47,395 nt of DNA from DTU024 sp964518875 (lineage in GTDB: Bacteria; Bacillota; Clostridia; Christensenellales; Aristaeellaceae). Both the position numbers and the translations under genes were made by a program. Each line of letters starts with the position of its first letter. Positions within the stretch are counted from its first letter, which is position 1. The notes under the pieces were generated by a model. The model was not told where the DNA came from. It did not search any database and was given only the letters and a program-made list of their open reading frames with translations. The stretch covers positions 1 to 47,395 of the forward strand of contig CAZFHI010000015.1 of NCBI GenBank assembly GCA_964518875.1, in the 5' to 3' direction. Shown here piece by piece: positions 34,464-43,092 of the stretch.

Positions 34464-35435
34464 ATGAAGAAGTTAGTTACTATGTTTCTCGTTTTGGCAA
34501 TGTTTTTATGCTCTGTGGCCGCTTTAGCACAAGATGCCATAAAGGTTGGAATTGTCAATAATCCCCCTTCTGAGTCTGGCTACCGCGCTGCAAACGTTGC
34601 GGACTTTGACAGTGTTTTCACAGCTGAAAATGGTTACGAAGCTATGACTTATTACAGCTTGAAAAATGATGAACAGATTACTGCCGCCCAAGGATTTATA
34701 ACAGACGGCGTGGACTATCTGCTGATTTCCGCCGCTGATACCACAGGTTGGGACGAAACCCTGGCTCAGGCTCAAGAAGCTGGAGTGAGCGTACTCCTGT
34801 TCGACCGTATGATTGATTGTGATCCAAGTCTCTATGAAGCTGCCGTAGTTTCTGACATGGCTCAGGAGGGCCAAACTGCTGTGGCTTGGCTTAAATCCTT
34901 GGAACTGCCTGAATACAATATTGTTCATATTCAGGGCGTAATGGGTACTGACGCGCAGCGTGGCCGTACCGGAGCGCTGGATACTGAATTTGAAGCTGGA
35001 ACAATGAAGAAAATTGTGCAACAGACAGGAAACTGGAGCGCTGATGAAGCAAAGAAGATTATGGAATCCGTAATTAACTCGGGCGAAAGCTTCAACGTAA
35101 TTTATGCCGAAAATGACGATATGGCTAAAGGCGCTGTAGCTGCCTTGGATGATGCAGGAATCACTCATGGAACCGCTGATGATGCAGAGGTTATAGTGAT
35201 GGGCTTTGACTGCAATAAGTGGGCTCTGCGCGAACTGCTGGCCGGCAATTGGAACTATGATGGGCAATGCTCTCCATTTCAAGCTGACGTGATTGATAAC
35301 ATGATCAAAACCCTGGAGGATGGAGGCAAGATTGAAGGCCTGAACGAAGCTAAACAAATTATCTCCGTTGAGAAGGGCTTCGACGCTCGTGAAATTACCG
35401 AAGACGACATTGCCGCTTATGGCCTGGGCGACTAA
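34464..35435 (+). CDS. Sugar ABC transporter substrate-binding protein (YtfQ-like)
   Basis: The 323-residue type I sugar-binding protein begins with an ordinary Sec signal peptide with a signal-peptidase-I style end (ALA-QD, about residue 23); no lipobox cysteine is present, unlike the sensor paralogue at 31748. The fold motifs are ITDGVDYLLISAAD, VSVLLFDRMI and VIYAENDDMAKGAVAAL. It is the first gene of the ABC operon with a strong AGGAGG site. The closest functional match that I recall is the galactofuranose/pentose YtfQ group; neighbourhood with araA and araD suggests L-arabinose. Confidence 0.88.
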   Translation: MKKLVTMFLVLAMFLCSVAALAQDAIKVGIVNNPPSESGYRAANVADFDSVFTAENGYEAMTYYSLKNDEQITAAQGFITDGVDYLLISAADTTGWDETLAQAQEAGVSVLLFDRMIDCDPSLYEAAVVSDMAQEGQTAVAWLKSLELPEYNIVHIQGVMGTDAQRGRTGALDTEFEAGTMKKIVQQTGNWSADEAKKIMESVINSGESFNVIYAENDDMAKGAVAALDDAGITHGTADDAEVIVMGFDCNKWALRELLAGNWNYDGQCSPFQADVIDNMIKTLEDGGKIEGLNEAKQIISVEKGFDAREITEDDIAAYGLGD

Positions 35436-35478
35436 TTATAAGCTTATCAATAAATGAAATTCATTGAATATGAATGCT

Positions 35479-35519
35479 GATGTGGTGTGGAATGTGGTAA
35501 AATTTCTGCGTTCCACATC
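35479..35519 (+). terminator. Weak intercistronic hairpin after the binding-protein gene
   Basis: GATGTGG (35479-35485) can pair with CCACATC (35513-35519), or GTGGAA (35487-35492) with TTCCAC (35511-35516); a pyrimidine-rich stretch follows. It lies between the binding protein and ATPase genes, where partial termination or 3' protection would give an excess of binding protein. Confidence 0.4.
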
Positions 35520-35552
35520 TCTCTTTTATAAAAATAAACAGGAGAAACAAAA

Positions 35553-37064
35553 TTGGAGAACGATGTCATTCTATACATGAAAAAAATCGGTAAGACATTT
35601 CCAGGCGTAAGAGCCCTCCATGATGTGGATTTTACACTCCGCAAAGGCGAAATACACGCCCTAATGGGTGAAAATGGCGCTGGAAAATCTACGCTTATTA
35701 AAGTTTTAACGGGAGTTTACCAAAAAGACTCAGGCGAAATTAATATTTACAGCAATGGCAAGGGAAAAAACATCACGATTCGCTCTCCACAAGAAGCTCT
35801 TAGCTATGGTATTAGCCCTGTGTATCAGGAGATTACGCTTTGCCCTAACCTTACGGTAGCGGAAAATATCTACATTGGGCGCACGCAAGGCGCTTTTGTG
35901 GATTGGAAACAGATTGAGAAAAAATCGAGCGAGCTCCTTAGCAGTCTGAACATACCGGCAAGACCCAAGCAACAATTGGGGTCATGCTCTCTTGCGGTGC
36001 AACAAATGGTCGCTATTGCTCGAGCAGTGGATTGCGACTGCAAAGTATTGATATTAGATGAGCCAACGTCGTCTCTTGATGATAAAGAAGTGGAGATGCT
36101 CTTCAAACTAATGCGCGATCTGAAAGCGCGTGGAGTTGGGATAATTTTCGTGACGCACTTTTTAGAGCAAGTCTACGCGGTAAGTGATAGAATTACCGTT
36201 CTTCGCAATGGAGAACTGGTAGGAGAGTATGAGACAGATAAATTACCACAGCTGGAACTGGTATCTAAAATGATGGGTAAAGAGCTGGAAAACTTAAATG
36301 TCATAGAAAAAGATGATTCCGAAGTGGGAAAGACTTCTGAGATACTTTATGAGGCTGAGAGCCTGTCAAGTTCTCAGTGCCATCCATTTGATTTTCACAT
36401 ATCAAAAGGAGAAGTGAATGGATTTACCGGACTCCTTGGATCTGGCCGCAGCGAGAGCGTACGCGCGATCTTTGCTGCAGACAGAGTAACTGGCGGTAAG
36501 GTTAAGATGAACGGTAAGTCAGTAAAGATTAACAATCCTTATAAAGCTATGAAACAGGGCATTGGATATCTGCCGGAGGACCGCAAGCGTGATGGCTTAG
36601 TTGCAGAGCTTTCGGTCCGGGAAAACATTATTTTGGCATTACAGGTAATGAAAGGCTTTTTTCACCCTATTTCAAGGGCTGAAGCTGAAAAGTTTGCAGA
36701 CAGATATATAAATGCGCTGGAGATAAAAACTGCATCGCAAGATATACCTGTTAAGTATCTATCGGGAGGAAATCAACAAAAGGTTATTTTAGCCCGGTGG
36801 CTGTTGACGCATCCGAAGTATCTTATTCTCGATGAGCCTACCCGTGGTATCGACGTGGGCACCAAAACGGAGATTCAACGTTTGGTGATAAAGCTGGCTG
36901 AGGAAGGTATGAGTATAACCTTTATTTCCTCTGAGATAGAGGAAATGTTACGTACCTGTTCACGCCTTATCGTTATGCGCGACAGAAATATTGTGGGCGA
37001 ATTAAAAGGCGATCAGCTGACTCAGGATCAAGTAATGTACACTATTGCGGGGGGAGGATACTGA
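35553..37064 (+). CDS. Sugar ABC transporter ATPase (MglA/YtfR-like)
   Basis: The 503-residue protein contains two fused ATPase domains, as in the CUT2 pentose/ribose importers. Domain 1 has Walker A GENGAGKST (39-47) and Walker B VLILDEPTSSLD; domain 2 has a degenerate Walker A (GLLGSGRSES) and the signature LSGGNQQKVILARWL with LILDEPTRGID. The start is TTG 35553, eight bases after AGGAG. It energises uptake through the two permeases encoded directly downstream. Confidence 0.94.
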   Translation: MENDVILYMKKIGKTFPGVRALHDVDFTLRKGEIHALMGENGAGKSTLIKVLTGVYQKDSGEINIYSNGKGKNITIRSPQEALSYGISPVYQEITLCPNLTVAENIYIGRTQGAFVDWKQIEKKSSELLSSLNIPARPKQQLGSCSLAVQQMVAIARAVDCDCKVLILDEPTSSLDDKEVEMLFKLMRDLKARGVGIIFVTHFLEQVYAVSDRITVLRNGELVGEYETDKLPQLELVSKMMGKELENLNVIEKDDSEVGKTSEILYEAESLSSSQCHPFDFHISKGEVNGFTGLLGSGRSESVRAIFAADRVTGGKVKMNGKSVKINNPYKAMKQGIGYLPEDRKRDGLVAELSVRENIILALQVMKGFFHPISRAEAEKFADRYINALEIKTASQDIPVKYLSGGNQQKVILARWLLTHPKYLILDEPTRGIDVGTKTEIQRLVIKLAEEGMSITFISSEIEEMLRTCSRLIVMRDRNIVGELKGDQLTQDQVMYTIAGGGY

Positions 37065-37065
37065 A

Positions 37066-38127
37066 ATGAAAAAGCAACAGCATAAAAGCAGCCTGACACA
37101 GCTTTTAGTGCCGCTGATCGCTCTGCTGGCGTTGGTGTTGTTCAACCTTATTCGTGATCCTAACTTTTTTTCGGTAGAAATGACCTCAAATAACAACGGT
37201 GATCCAGTATTGAAAGGTAATTTGATTAGTATTTTCAATGGCGCTTCCGAACTGGCAATACTGGCTATGGGCATGACATTGGTCACAGCGTCTTCTGGTG
37301 GACAAGACATTTCTGTAGGCGCACTGGCAACAATAGCGGCCAGCGTATTTATAAAAGTTCTTCGTGGTAGTGAATTTATCGGCGCGGGGACAATTCTTCT
37401 TGGCTTTTTAGCCAGTTGTCTTGTATCTATGGCTTTTGGTGCTTTCAATGGCGCGCTGGTTTCCATTTTCCGAATTCAACCTATGATTGCCACGCTAATT
37501 CTTTATACTTGTGGTCGCAGCGTTGCTTATTGGATTAATGGAGGCGCTTCGCCAACTGTGGACAGTTCCATTGTGACTGCTATAGGCAGTTTCATCCCAG
37601 GAATTCCAGTGCCAACACCAGTATTGATAATCGCTGTTGTTGGAATATTGTTTGCCATAACGTTTAAATTCACAACGCTTGGCTTATATATGCAAGCTGT
37701 TGGTATAAATCAAGACGCGGCCAGACTGAACGGCATAAATGCCGTAGGAATGAAGTTGCTGGCCTTTATAATTTTGGGAGCGTGTTGTTCTGTGGCGGGC
37801 ATCATTGGCGCCAGTCGACTTAGCATGGTAAATCATGAGATGCTACTGTTGGATATTGAAATGGACGCCATTTTAGCGGTGGCTATTGGCGGCAATAGTC
37901 TTGGCGGCGGCAGATTCTGTATGTCGGGTTCTGTTATAGGAGCGTTTGTGATTCAGGCGTTGACCACAACTTTGTACGCCATGAAGGTGCCTTCAACTGA
38001 TATTAAAGCTTACAAGGCTCTGGTAATTATCATGCTGGTTGTTATTGGATCGCCTGTTGTGAAGCGGGAGGTTTCACAATTCTTTAATAACACGCGGGCA
38101 AAGATGTCGAAAGGGAAGGCGTTGTGA
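37066..38127 (+). CDS. Sugar ABC transporter permease (YtfT-like)
   Basis: The 353-residue membrane protein belongs to the CUT2-type permease family (BPD_transp_2), with about ten hydrophobic segments. The conserved GGQDISVGAL loop and the later GGNSLGGG segment, which contact the ATPase, are visible. ATG 37066 lies seven bases after GGGAGGA and one base after the ATPase stop. With the next gene it forms the heterodimeric channel. Confidence 0.92.
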   Translation: MKKQQHKSSLTQLLVPLIALLALVLFNLIRDPNFFSVEMTSNNNGDPVLKGNLISIFNGASELAILAMGMTLVTASSGGQDISVGALATIAASVFIKVLRGSEFIGAGTILLGFLASCLVSMAFGAFNGALVSIFRIQPMIATLILYTCGRSVAYWINGGASPTVDSSIVTAIGSFIPGIPVPTPVLIIAVVGILFAITFKFTTLGLYMQAVGINQDAARLNGINAVGMKLLAFIILGACCSVAGIIGASRLSMVNHEMLLLDIEMDAILAVAIGGNSLGGGRFCMSGSVIGAFVIQALTTTLYAMKVPSTDIKAYKALVIIMLVVIGSPVVKREVSQFFNNTRAKMSKGKAL

Positions 38128-38128
38128 T

Positions 38129-39175
38129 ATGACAAATAAAATGAAATTTAGGCGTCCAAGAGAACCATTAAATGATACGCAACTTCTTATGACAATAACA
38201 GTATGCATTTTCCTGGCTATGTATGTGGCGGCAATGCTTATTTGGGGCGGCGGTTTTCTACGCCCTCAGAAAGTATTCGATTTACTTAATGAAAATGCTT
38301 ATCTGCTAATAATTTCTTGCGGTCTTACAATAGTAATGATTTGCGGCGGTATTGATATTTCCGTTGGAGGCGTTACTTCTTTGGTCGCCATGAGCTGTGT
38401 GGTTCACATGAATAATGGCGGCTCAGTTTTTACTGGAGCGCTACTGGCGCTTGGCATTGGTCTTGCTTTTGGGCTGGCTATGGGTTATCTTGTGGCTTAT
38501 CTGGAGATTCAGCCGTTTATTGTATCGCTTGCCGGAATGTTCTTCGCTAGAGGTATGACTACTATCGTAAGTGTTGAACCGGTTAAAATTACCAATGAGG
38601 GCTTCAAGAGTCTTATGTCCAAAAAGATTGCAATTCCTTGGTTAGGATATACCGCTAAAAATGGAAACTTGATTCCTGCCCGTATGGAAATCGGCGTACT
38701 GTTAGCGCTGGCTATTATAATTATTGTGTTCGTTGTGCTGCGCAAGACCAAACTCGGCCGTAATTTTTACGCTCTGGGTGGAAATCAACAGAGCGCTCTT
38801 ATGCTTGGAGTCAATGTGAAGCTTACGCGTTTTTTAGCACACACCATAAGTGGTCTGCTGGCAGGTATTGCAGGTTTTGTTTTTTTGATGCATACTGGCG
38901 CTGGTAATGCGTCTAACGCGGCAGGCGCTGAAATGAACGCAATTGCTTCTTCTATAATTGGCGGAACGCTTCTTTCTGGTGGTGTAGGCAACGTAGTTGG
39001 TACGTTTTTTGGCGTGATGACATTGGCAACTATCAAATCTATCGTTGTTACCTCTGGTTTGAGAGATCCATGGTGGCAGAGCATTACTACTGGCGCAATG
39101 CTTTGCTTCTTTATACTGTTGCAAAGTGTCGTACTATCCAGACGTGGTAAACATAAAAGACATACGCCTGTCTGA
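38129..39175 (+). CDS. Sugar ABC transporter permease (YjfF-like)
   Basis: This 348-residue CUT2-type permease has about ten hydrophobic helices, the GGIDISVGGVTSL loop and the ALGGNQQSALMLGVNV coupling segment, followed by the GGTLLSGGVGNV region. It starts one base after the previous stop. The pair of unlike permeases (YtfT and YjfF type) distinguishes this importer from rbs/xyl/mgl systems with a single permease gene. It ends the transporter operon; araA follows after 136 bp. Confidence 0.92.
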   Translation: MTNKMKFRRPREPLNDTQLLMTITVCIFLAMYVAAMLIWGGGFLRPQKVFDLLNENAYLLIISCGLTIVMICGGIDISVGGVTSLVAMSCVVHMNNGGSVFTGALLALGIGLAFGLAMGYLVAYLEIQPFIVSLAGMFFARGMTTIVSVEPVKITNEGFKSLMSKKIAIPWLGYTAKNGNLIPARMEIGVLLALAIIIIVFVVLRKTKLGRNFYALGGNQQSALMLGVNVKLTRFLAHTISGLLAGIAGFVFLMHTGAGNASNAAGAEMNAIASSIIGGTLLSGGVGNVVGTFFGVMTLATIKSIVVTSGLRDPWWQSITTGAMLCFFILLQSVVLSRRGKHKRHTPV

Positions 39176-39311
39176 CATAGTGGAAAAACAAAAATAAAAT
39201 TATAATTTTCTCGCCAATGCTAAATCGTGAAACTTATTTCGCTTTACAGTCACAGTCCCTTAAGCAAGAAAGAATAAATAGATAATTGAGAATAAAAAGG
39301 AGAGATGTTTT

Positions 39312-40781
39312 ATGAGTCATTCATACGAATTTTGGTTTTTGGTAGGCAGCCAGTTTCTTTATGGCGAAGATGTACTTCGCACGGTAGAAAATCGCGCTTG
39401 CGAGATGGCGGAAACGCTGAGTAAGGTATTGCCATATCCGCTGATTTATAAAGCGACTGCCAAGACCAATCAGGAGATTGCTGATGTGATACGAGAGGCC
39501 AACTATCGCAAAGAGTGCGCAGGTATTATAACTTGGTGCCATACATTCAGCCCCAGCAAAATGTGGATTGACGGTCTGCGCGATCTTCAAAAGCCTTGGT
39601 GTCACTTGGCGACTCAATATAATAGGGAAATCCCTAATAATGAAATAGACATGGATTTTATGAACTTAAACCAGTCAGCCCATGGAGACCGAGAGCACGG
39701 TTTCATAGGGGCGCGCCTGCGTAAGCCGCACAAAATAATTGCAGGCTTTTGGGAGGAAGAGGATGTTCATAACCGCTTAGCCGAATGGATGCGCACAGCA
39801 ATAGGCGTTGCCGTAAGCAAGGACATGAAGGTAATGCGGTTTGGTGATAACATGCGTGAAGTTGCCGTTACAGAGGGTGACAAAGTAGAAGCGCAAATCA
39901 AACTTGGATGGAAGGTTAATACCTGGGCTGTTGGAGATTTAGTTAAAGAAATGAACTCTGTGACTGAAGCAGAGATTGACGTTCTGATGGAGGTTTACCA
40001 AGCGGAATATGACGTTGCTACAAATGACATTTCAGCTATACGCTATCAGGCTAAAGAAGAAATTGCCATAAAAAATATGTTGGATCGGGAGGGCTGTAAA
40101 GCATTTTCAAATACTTTCCAGGATCTTTATGGAATGGAACAACTCCCGGGTTTGGCAAGTCAACATTTGATGGCGCAAGGGTATGGTTACGGTGGCGAAG
40201 GCGATTGGAAAGTCGCCGCTATGATGGCAATTATTAAAGCTATGGGTAAGGGCGGCAATGGTGAGTCTGCTTTTATGGAGGACTATACTTATCATATGGT
40301 AAAGGGCAATGAATATTCCCTTGGCGCTCATATGCTGGAGGTATGCCCGTCCATCGCTGCAGAAAGGCCTCGTATTGAAACTCATTATCTGGGTATCGGC
40401 ATGAATGAAAAAGACCCTGCACGTCTGGTGTTTGAAGGCAAGGCTGGCCTAGGCATTGTAGTAAGCTTAATCGACATGGGCGGCAGGTTTCGTCTGATTG
40501 TGCAGGACATAGAAGCTGTAAAGCCAATAATGCCAATGCCTAAACTTCCTGTTGCACGAGTAATGTGGCGTGCTATGCCAGACTTAACAACAGGTATAGA
40601 ATGCTGGATTACGGCGGGCGGCGCTCATCACACAGTTCTTTCATATGATGTTAGCGCTAATATGATGCGCGATTGGGCGCGGATGGTGGGCATCGAGTTT
40701 GTACATATTAGTAAAGATACAACGCCTGAGAAATTAGAAGAGGAACTTTTCTTGAAAGACATTGCCTGGAAGATGAAATGA
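39312..40781 (+). CDS. araA: L-arabinose isomerase
   Basis: AraA converts L-arabinose to L-ribulose using Mn2+. The 489-residue protein begins YEFWFLVGSQFLYGEDVL and carries the family regions WCHTFSPSKMWI, QYNREIPNNEIDMDFMNLNQ, SLGAHMLEVCPSIA (metal-binding histidine) and TAGGAHHTVLSYDV (second metal histidine) near the C-terminus. AAGGAGAG lies about eight bases before ATG. It may be cotranscribed with the transporter across the 136-bp gap, which has an AT palindrome (39196-39209) but no clear promoter. Confidence 0.96.
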   Translation: MSHSYEFWFLVGSQFLYGEDVLRTVENRACEMAETLSKVLPYPLIYKATAKTNQEIADVIREANYRKECAGIITWCHTFSPSKMWIDGLRDLQKPWCHLATQYNREIPNNEIDMDFMNLNQSAHGDREHGFIGARLRKPHKIIAGFWEEEDVHNRLAEWMRTAIGVAVSKDMKVMRFGDNMREVAVTEGDKVEAQIKLGWKVNTWAVGDLVKEMNSVTEAEIDVLMEVYQAEYDVATNDISAIRYQAKEEIAIKNMLDREGCKAFSNTFQDLYGMEQLPGLASQHLMAQGYGYGGEGDWKVAAMMAIIKAMGKGGNGESAFMEDYTYHMVKGNEYSLGAHMLEVCPSIAAERPRIETHYLGIGMNEKDPARLVFEGKAGLGIVVSLIDMGGRFRLIVQDIEAVKPIMPMPKLPVARVMWRAMPDLTTGIECWITAGGAHHTVLSYDVSANMMRDWARMVGIEFVHISKDTTPEKLEEELFLKDIAWKMK

Positions 40782-40928
40782 CAAGAGCATTAATTAAAAA
40801 AAATTAAGCATTGAACTGGATTTTATTTGTATTAAAACATTAATGATTATTAACTATATTATCGGTATGTTGTCCAAAAAAATTTCTTATAAAAGGCGTT
40901 TACTGCAATAATGTGAGGTAAAATAATT

Positions 40929-41624
40929 ATGCTTGAAAAACTTAAAAAACTCGTATGTGAAGCAAATTTGCTTCTGCCAAAATATAACCTGGTTACCTTT
41001 ACATGGGGTAATGCAAGCGGAATTGATAGGGAATCCGGTCTTGTGATTATTAAACCAAGCGGAGTGGACTATGATGGTATGACGCCAGATGATATGGTGG
41101 TAGTAGATTTTAACGGGCGATGCGTGGAAGGCAAGTGGAAGCCCAGCAGCGACACACTTACCCACCTGGAACTTTACAAAGCTTTTCCTAAATGTGGCGG
41201 CATTGTTCATACCCACAGCCGCTGGGCAACTAGCTTCGCCCAGGCAGGAGTTGATATACCAGCTATGGGCACCACTCAGGCAGATTATTTTTATGGGTCT
41301 ATTCCGTGCACTTGTCCCATGACTGAAGCGGAGATTAAAGGTGAATATGAAAAAGAGACTGGAACGGTCATAATTGATACTTTTCGTACTCGTAATATTG
41401 ATCCAGCCAAGGTGCCTGGGTGTGTAGTTTACTCACATGGACCATTTGCATGGGGAGCAGATCCTATGAACGCGGTACACAATGCGGTTGTTATGGAAGA
41501 ATGCGCGTTTATGGATTATCATGCCATAACTCTTAATAAATCGCAAAGTCCTATGCAGCAGGCGCTGCTAGACAAGCACTATTTAAGAAAGCATGGCTCT
41601 AACGCTTATTACGGACAAATTTGA
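40929..41624 (+). CDS. araD: L-ribulose-5-phosphate 4-epimerase
   Basis: AraD converts L-ribulose 5-phosphate to D-xylulose 5-phosphate, the entry to the pentose phosphate or phosphoketolase pathway. The 231-residue class II aldolase-like enzyme has the phosphate-binding GNASG and SSDTLTHLELYK, zinc ligands H94 and H96 in VHTHSRWAT and H170 in SHGPFAWG. GAGG lies 11 bases before ATG. It is 147 bp downstream of araA and followed by a terminator. Confidence 0.96.
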   Translation: MLEKLKKLVCEANLLLPKYNLVTFTWGNASGIDRESGLVIIKPSGVDYDGMTPDDMVVVDFNGRCVEGKWKPSSDTLTHLELYKAFPKCGGIVHTHSRWATSFAQAGVDIPAMGTTQADYFYGSIPCTCPMTEAEIKGEYEKETGTVIIDTFRTRNIDPAKVPGCVVYSHGPFAWGADPMNAVHNAVVMEECAFMDYHAITLNKSQSPMQQALLDKHYLRKHGSNAYYGQI

Positions 41625-41630
41625 ACATAT

Positions 41631-41670
41631 ATAAAAGCCGCTTCGGAAAGCATTTTGGAGCGGCTTTTAT
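41631..41670 (+). terminator. Terminator after araD
   Basis: ATAAAAGCCGCT (41631-41642) pairs perfectly with AGCGGCTTTTAT (41659-41670), extended inward by two further pairs (one a wobble), with a T-run in the 3' arm. It closes the pentose operon. Confidence 0.9.
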
Positions 41671-42162
41671 TGTTCAACGAATTATAAATAGAATTATCAT
41701 TCTATTCTAATAGTAATTATACTTGGCAAGAATGTCTGAAAGAGAAAACACATTTTTATATTAACAAAGTATTAGACAATAATAGGTAAAAATATGCAAT
41801 ATGAGTACTATCCACCGGCTTAGCCGGTGGCTTTTCATGCGCAGGTTTACTTCTGATTATTAAAATGCGCTATCAATTTAAGCTTGCCATAATTATTTAC
41901 TCTGAAGGCTAACAGTATCGACATGTTTACCATTTATAGCGTAATTTTTTGTACAATTAATCTATATAATAACATAGTATAAACGCTGGAGTGAAGCGGA
42001 CAACTCCGAAACTTTTTTGTGAATATATGGCTACATACATCGTAGCGGAGTTACAATGGCTTTTAGATACATAGCGCTGGTTAAACTATGAACTTTAATA
42101 TATACTATTGCCAATGATTGCAGGGGACAAATGCGTTTTTGTATTAAATGAGAAAATTAATG
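41671..42162. other. Gene-free region between araD and tRNA-Ser
   Basis: No credible gene is seen. The region is AT-rich and contains the GC-rich hairpin at 41812-41830 and a weaker inverted repeat GGAGT/ACTCC followed by a T-run near 41990-42020. Its composition and orphan hairpins suggest remains of old insertions. Confidence 0.45.
41812..41835 (+). terminator. Orphan terminator-like hairpin
   Basis: CCACCGGC (41812-41819) and GCCGGTGG (41823-41830) pair perfectly around TTA and are followed by CTTTT. There is no upstream gene needing it, since araD has its own terminator 140 bp before. Such hairpins are common at the ends of IS200/IS605-type elements, so it may be the footprint of one. 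Confidence 0.5.
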
Positions 42163-42205
42163 AAAAGGAACTGCGGCAAGATTTGCATTTGCCACAGTTC
42201 CTTTT
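42163..42205 (-). terminator. Terminator of tRNA-Ser
   Basis: AAAAGGAACTG (42163-42173) pairs with CAGTTCCTTTT (42195-42205), extended by GGCAA/TTGCC after one mismatch. On the minus strand the hairpin follows the tRNA 3' end by two bases and ends in a T-run. Confidence 0.88.
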
Positions 42206-42207
42206 AT

Positions 42208-42296
42208 TGGCGGAGAGGGTGGGATTCGAACCCACGTGACATTTCTGCCAAACTGATTTCGAGTCAGCCCCGTTATGACCGCTTCGATACCTCTCC
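42208..42296 (-). tRNA. tRNA-Ser (anticodon CGA)
   Basis: A class II tRNA of 89 nt including the encoded CCA. The acceptor stem GGAGAGG pairs with CCTCTCC, the anticodon stem GCTGA/TCAGT holds loop CTCGAAA with anticodon CGA, a long variable arm is present, and the T arm reads GTGGGTTCGAATCCCAC. It decodes UCG serine codons. Confidence 0.96.
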
Positions 42297-42307
42297 AAGT
42301 AGTTGGT

Positions 42308-42336
42308 ATACTACAATAAAACATTACCCGCGTCAA
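42308..42336 (-). promoter_or_regulatory. Promoter of tRNA-Ser
   Basis: On the minus strand TTGACG (42331-42336), 17 bp, TAGTAT (42308-42313), 11 bases upstream of the tRNA 5' end. Confidence 0.65.
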
Positions 42337-42525
42337 GCGTGTGTTCATAGCCATTTTTTATTTTTTGTACAGAAGTCAAACATATGTGACACAAGCCCCT
42401 GCTAAAAACGCATTAAATAATTATTTCACAGGAGGGCTGCTGAGCTTCACTCTATTTCAGAGGGTTTGTAAAGAGCTTTAGAGCGCAGCGTACCTTGACT
42501 AAACTGATGAATAAAATGACAATCA

Positions 42526-42870
42526 CTATGCAGCCCTCTTTAAGTATTCTTTCACCACTTCTTCCGGATTTTTAAAATTTAAGCGCTTGCGATATGTAGC
42601 GTTGCTTATGCTTTCATACCGCTTGTGTGTTTTATATATTTCTTCTTCGCTTGAAAACCGTTTCCTTTGGTAAAATCTTTCTTCAACTTAACTATGACTT
42701 CTTTCTACATATATGTTTTGCCATGGATTGTACGGTATAAGTACCTGCACAGTTTCATCTCCCTGCCTTTCCATATATGCGTTTTGCTATGGGCTGTACG
42801 GTCGTGTTCGCACATGCTTTATTCCCAACGTCTCCATTACTTTATTAAAACGCGAAAGCTTATTAATTTG
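42526..42870 (-). pseudogene. IS481-like transposase remnant
   Basis: Reading the minus strand in one frame, 42526-42870 shows the C-terminal part of a DDE integrase-type transposase: KVMETLGIKHVRTRPYSP, then an in-frame stop, QNAYMER, a second copy of the motif as IPYNPWQNIYVERSHS, another in-frame stop, EERFYQRKRFSSEEE and finally LNFKNPEEVVKEYLKRAA before TAG. The VERSH-(x)-EERFY and NFKNPEEV segments fit IS481-type elements. The N-terminal and first catalytic portions are missing. At least two stops make it inactive. No intact inverted terminal repeats were found around it. Confidence 0.7.
42710..42801 (-). repeat. Imperfect duplication inside the transposase remnant
   Basis: About 27 bp around 42710-42736 and 42773-42801 are near copies (ATATATG, GTTTTGC, ATGG and TGTACGGT blocks in the same order). 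Both encode the PYxP-QN-YxER motif in the same frame, so either an in-frame partial duplication or a fusion of two transposase copies occurred before decay. Confidence 0.6.
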
Positions 42871-43053
42871 TTTTTATATCATTGCAGAATTTTATGGTAG
42901 CGGTAGCCCGTCTTTAACTATGTTGCCTGCGACAAAAGCTTTTTTTAATACCTTGTTAAATATGTATCATAGCCTGACAATATTAAAAAAACGACTAAAT
43001 ATATTTAATATAAAAACATAAAATAGAAAAGCATTATGACTATAAGTATTCAA

Positions 43054-43087
43054 AAAAATCCGAAGAAGCTTTTGCAGCATTTTCGGA
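43054..43087 (-). terminator. Terminator of tRNA-Leu
   Basis: TCCGAA (43059-43064) pairs with TTCGGA (43082-43087); on the minus strand the hairpin is followed by seven T residues (A-run at 43052-43058 on the plus strand). It lies just beyond the tRNA 3' end. Confidence 0.8.
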
Positions 43088-43092
43088 CAAAC

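Noticed and set aside
34524..35357. A 277-codon open frame antisense to the sugar-binding protein
   Set aside because: It is fully contained in a well-supported gene and has no recognisable domain or start signal.
42148..42405. Short open frames over the tRNA-Ser locus
   Set aside because: They overlap a clear tRNA, its promoter and its terminator; the reading frame is incidental.
42667..43021. Two plus-strand hydrophobic open frames with repeated segments
   Set aside because: They are antisense to the transposase remnant; their repeats come from the duplicated motif on the other strand.
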